DNA of 64,000 bases from Gracilariopsis chorda (Eukaryota > Rhodophyta > Florideophyceae > Gracilariales > Gracilariaceae): assembly GCA_003194525.1 (NCBI GenBank), contig NBIV01000154.1, positions 110,223 through 174,222 of the forward strand. The letters run 5' to 3'. The notes below the pieces were generated by a model, which was not told the DNA's origin, did not search any database, and worked only from the letters and a program-made list of their open reading frames with translations. Shown here one piece after another: positions 62,416-64,000 of the stretch. Position 1 is the stretch's first letter. Every line of letters begins with the position of its first letter. Position numbers and translations under genes: made by a program.

Positions 62416-64000
62416 ATGCTGCCCACAGCTCCGAGTTCCCCCAGGAATGGTCCGCAACGGAACGCCGCAGCGGCGAGATCACGAAGGTCCGTTCCGGAAC
62501 AACTACTTACCAATGCCGTCGGTCTGGAATCCCAAGGAATCCCATCGGCAACCTCAGTGCCTCGAGCCGTGACAGCTGTGGCCACTACGCCACCTCCGGT
62601 GGTCGAAACGCCGTCGGCTGTCCCCCCGAGACCCGGGTCGCCTAAGTAACATCTCCTCGAGTCGAGAATCGACATTGCCAATGTGGCCCACGCCTCCCTC
62701 TCGCAGCAAGTTACCGAGTTGGAACGGCGATGGAGTGACTCCCTGGCTCGGGATTATTCGGGAGATATTCGTCTCCTGAGAGCTGATGTGAATTCCATTC
62801 TGGAGTGTCTGGGTACTCCGGCTGCCTTCGTAGAAGGATATCGGGAGTTCGTGGAGGAAGTTAAAACCCATATGATGCGGGTAACCGGACGTATTGACAC
62901 GCTGGAAGCGTTGCTCAGAGAAGACCTGAACGCTCCGAGACAGGAGGAAGTGAAGGTCATCTCAACCGAACACCGCTCCAGTCACCTCCCCCGTCACCCT
63001 GGAAAGAGAGTTCATCGTTATGAAGTTTCGTCAAGTTCCGACTCGGAAACAAGTTCGAGTAGCTCGTCTTCGAGATCATCGCGTGAAGGGAGAGGCCGCC
63101 GTCGCAGAGAAGAACCTAGTTCGAGAGCTACCTACACCTCCCATGGAGCAATCCATGCGCGGGAGAAAGGTCGCCGTCATTTCGGCTTGACGGAATTGAA
63201 ACCGACGAATCCCCTTTACAGGAAGCTGTTGTCCTATCGTTATTACCGATTGGAAGACTCTTCGGGCACTCGAAGTTCGAGAGACACCGGTCGGGTGAAG
63301 GATCTCATACGTCGTATGAATGTGACGATGCTTAAGCAGAAGTTCTCCGGTGAAGATCCGATCCTCGTGTTGGATTTTCTGGCCCGCTTTGTGCAGGAAG
63401 CAGACGTACTCGAAATGAGTGAGGCGCAGGCATACGTTGCGTTGCCCTACTTTCTTTCAGGAATGGCTGAAGATCAGTACAACTCGGTCAGGGGTTCGTC
63501 CAGGGCCTCAGAAGGAGGTGTTACGTGCTGGCCCGAGGCTGTACACTACCTGCTCAGGTCGTACGCGACGGGAGCTGCAATCAGTCAAGCCATCGTGGCG
63601 GTTCGCGATACAAAACAGAAGCCTGGTGAAACGGAAACGTCGTATTCAACTCGCTTGAATAAAGCGTTTCATCGTTGTGGAAATGTGTTTACCGCTTTTG
63701 AGCGTTGCTCCATGCTGGTGGATGGTTTAGATCCTGGTATCAGGGCACTGGTGTCCCGCTACAGGGAAGAGAAGCGCAAGGCGACGTATCTGGAACTGGT
63801 CCAGTACGCGCAGGCTGAGGGTGACACCCTCAGAGCGAGAGACCCGAGGCGTCGGTCGTCGAAGGCTCTCTTCGTCGAGAACGAGGCTTCCTCGGCATCT
63901 CTCCCTAACCCGGGACCACCTTCCGGATTTGCGGATAACATCCAGTATCTTGGCAGTCTTGAACAGTCGTTGGCAACCTCGGAACTGCCGTCCACGGTTA
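62416..64000 (+). pseudogene. Second LTR-retrotransposon gag, frameshifted, runs off the window
   Basis: A Pro/Ala-rich N-terminal frame (62416-62649) stops at a TAA. Coding-like sequence continues past it (HLLESRIDIANVAHASL) to about 62700, where a CT-repeat difference shifts the frame. From 62700 an open frame continues to the window edge (over 430 codons): a coiled-coil (LSQQVTELERRW), a Ser/Arg-rich segment, then a gag capsid-like region with KFSGEDPILVLDFLARF, FLSGMAEDQYNSV and KQKPGETETSYSTRLNKAF, i.e. the F-x-G, W/Y and Q-x-x-x-E-x-x-x-x-Y pattern of retrotransposon gag. The 3' end and pol lie outside. Confidence 0.75.

Overview
The window looks like nuclear DNA of a photosynthetic eukaryote, most likely a multicellular (florideophyte) red alga of the Chondrus type; this is inference. 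Long housekeeping genes run as single uninterrupted reading frames with no visible introns. There is a plant-type threonine synthase with a plastid transit peptide and a second plastid-type protein with a twin-arginine lumenal signal. Eukaryote-only proteins (Nup96, RNase P subunit POP4, STI1, NASP, a VAP-type MSP protein, a nucleotide-sugar transporter, a GPI mannosyltransferase) lie in GC-rich gene islands. AT-richer stretches full of decayed transposons separate the islands.

Layout. 0-8.6 kb: zf-4CXXC_R1 protein, plastid protein, decayed Tc1/mariner copy, C2H2 zinc-finger protein, NASP-like histone chaperone and a small secreted protein. 8.7-27.8 kb is gene-poor. It holds three almost identical copies of a 90-91-residue secreted Gly/Ala-rich protein (10.1, 14.6 and 22.9 kb), fragments of RNase-H-bearing LINEs in both orientations, a MITE-like element, a short-chain reductase, POP4 and an orphan 425-residue ORF. 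27.8-52.4 kb is a compact gene island: threonine synthase | STI1, GRDP/DUF1399 membrane protein | Nup96, VAP-like, beta-propeller membrane protein, aspartic protease, small ORFs, nucleotide-sugar transporter, PIG-Z/Smp3-like mannosyltransferase and peroxisome-type citrate synthase. 52.4-64 kb is repeat-rich again: a series of palindromes with telomere-like TTAGGG-type arms flanks a Cys-rich orphan gene, followed by a bacterial flagellar-rod (FlgG-like) gene with its own TATA box, then two Ty3/gypsy-like gag/pol fragments.

How it fits together. Several neighbours are secretory-pathway genes (nucleotide-sugar transporter, GPI mannosyltransferase, VAP, aspartic protease, beta-propeller receptor-like protein), but nothing suggests an operon; pairs are divergent or convergent as in compact algal genomes. 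The most unusual items are the FlgG-like gene in eukaryotic context, the replicated secreted-peptide genes whose coding sequence is preserved while their flanks differ, and the palindrome-bounded locus with a twin C-x2-C-x2-C-x3-C-x-C protein. All functional calls rest on reading protein motifs by eye; no database search was run.
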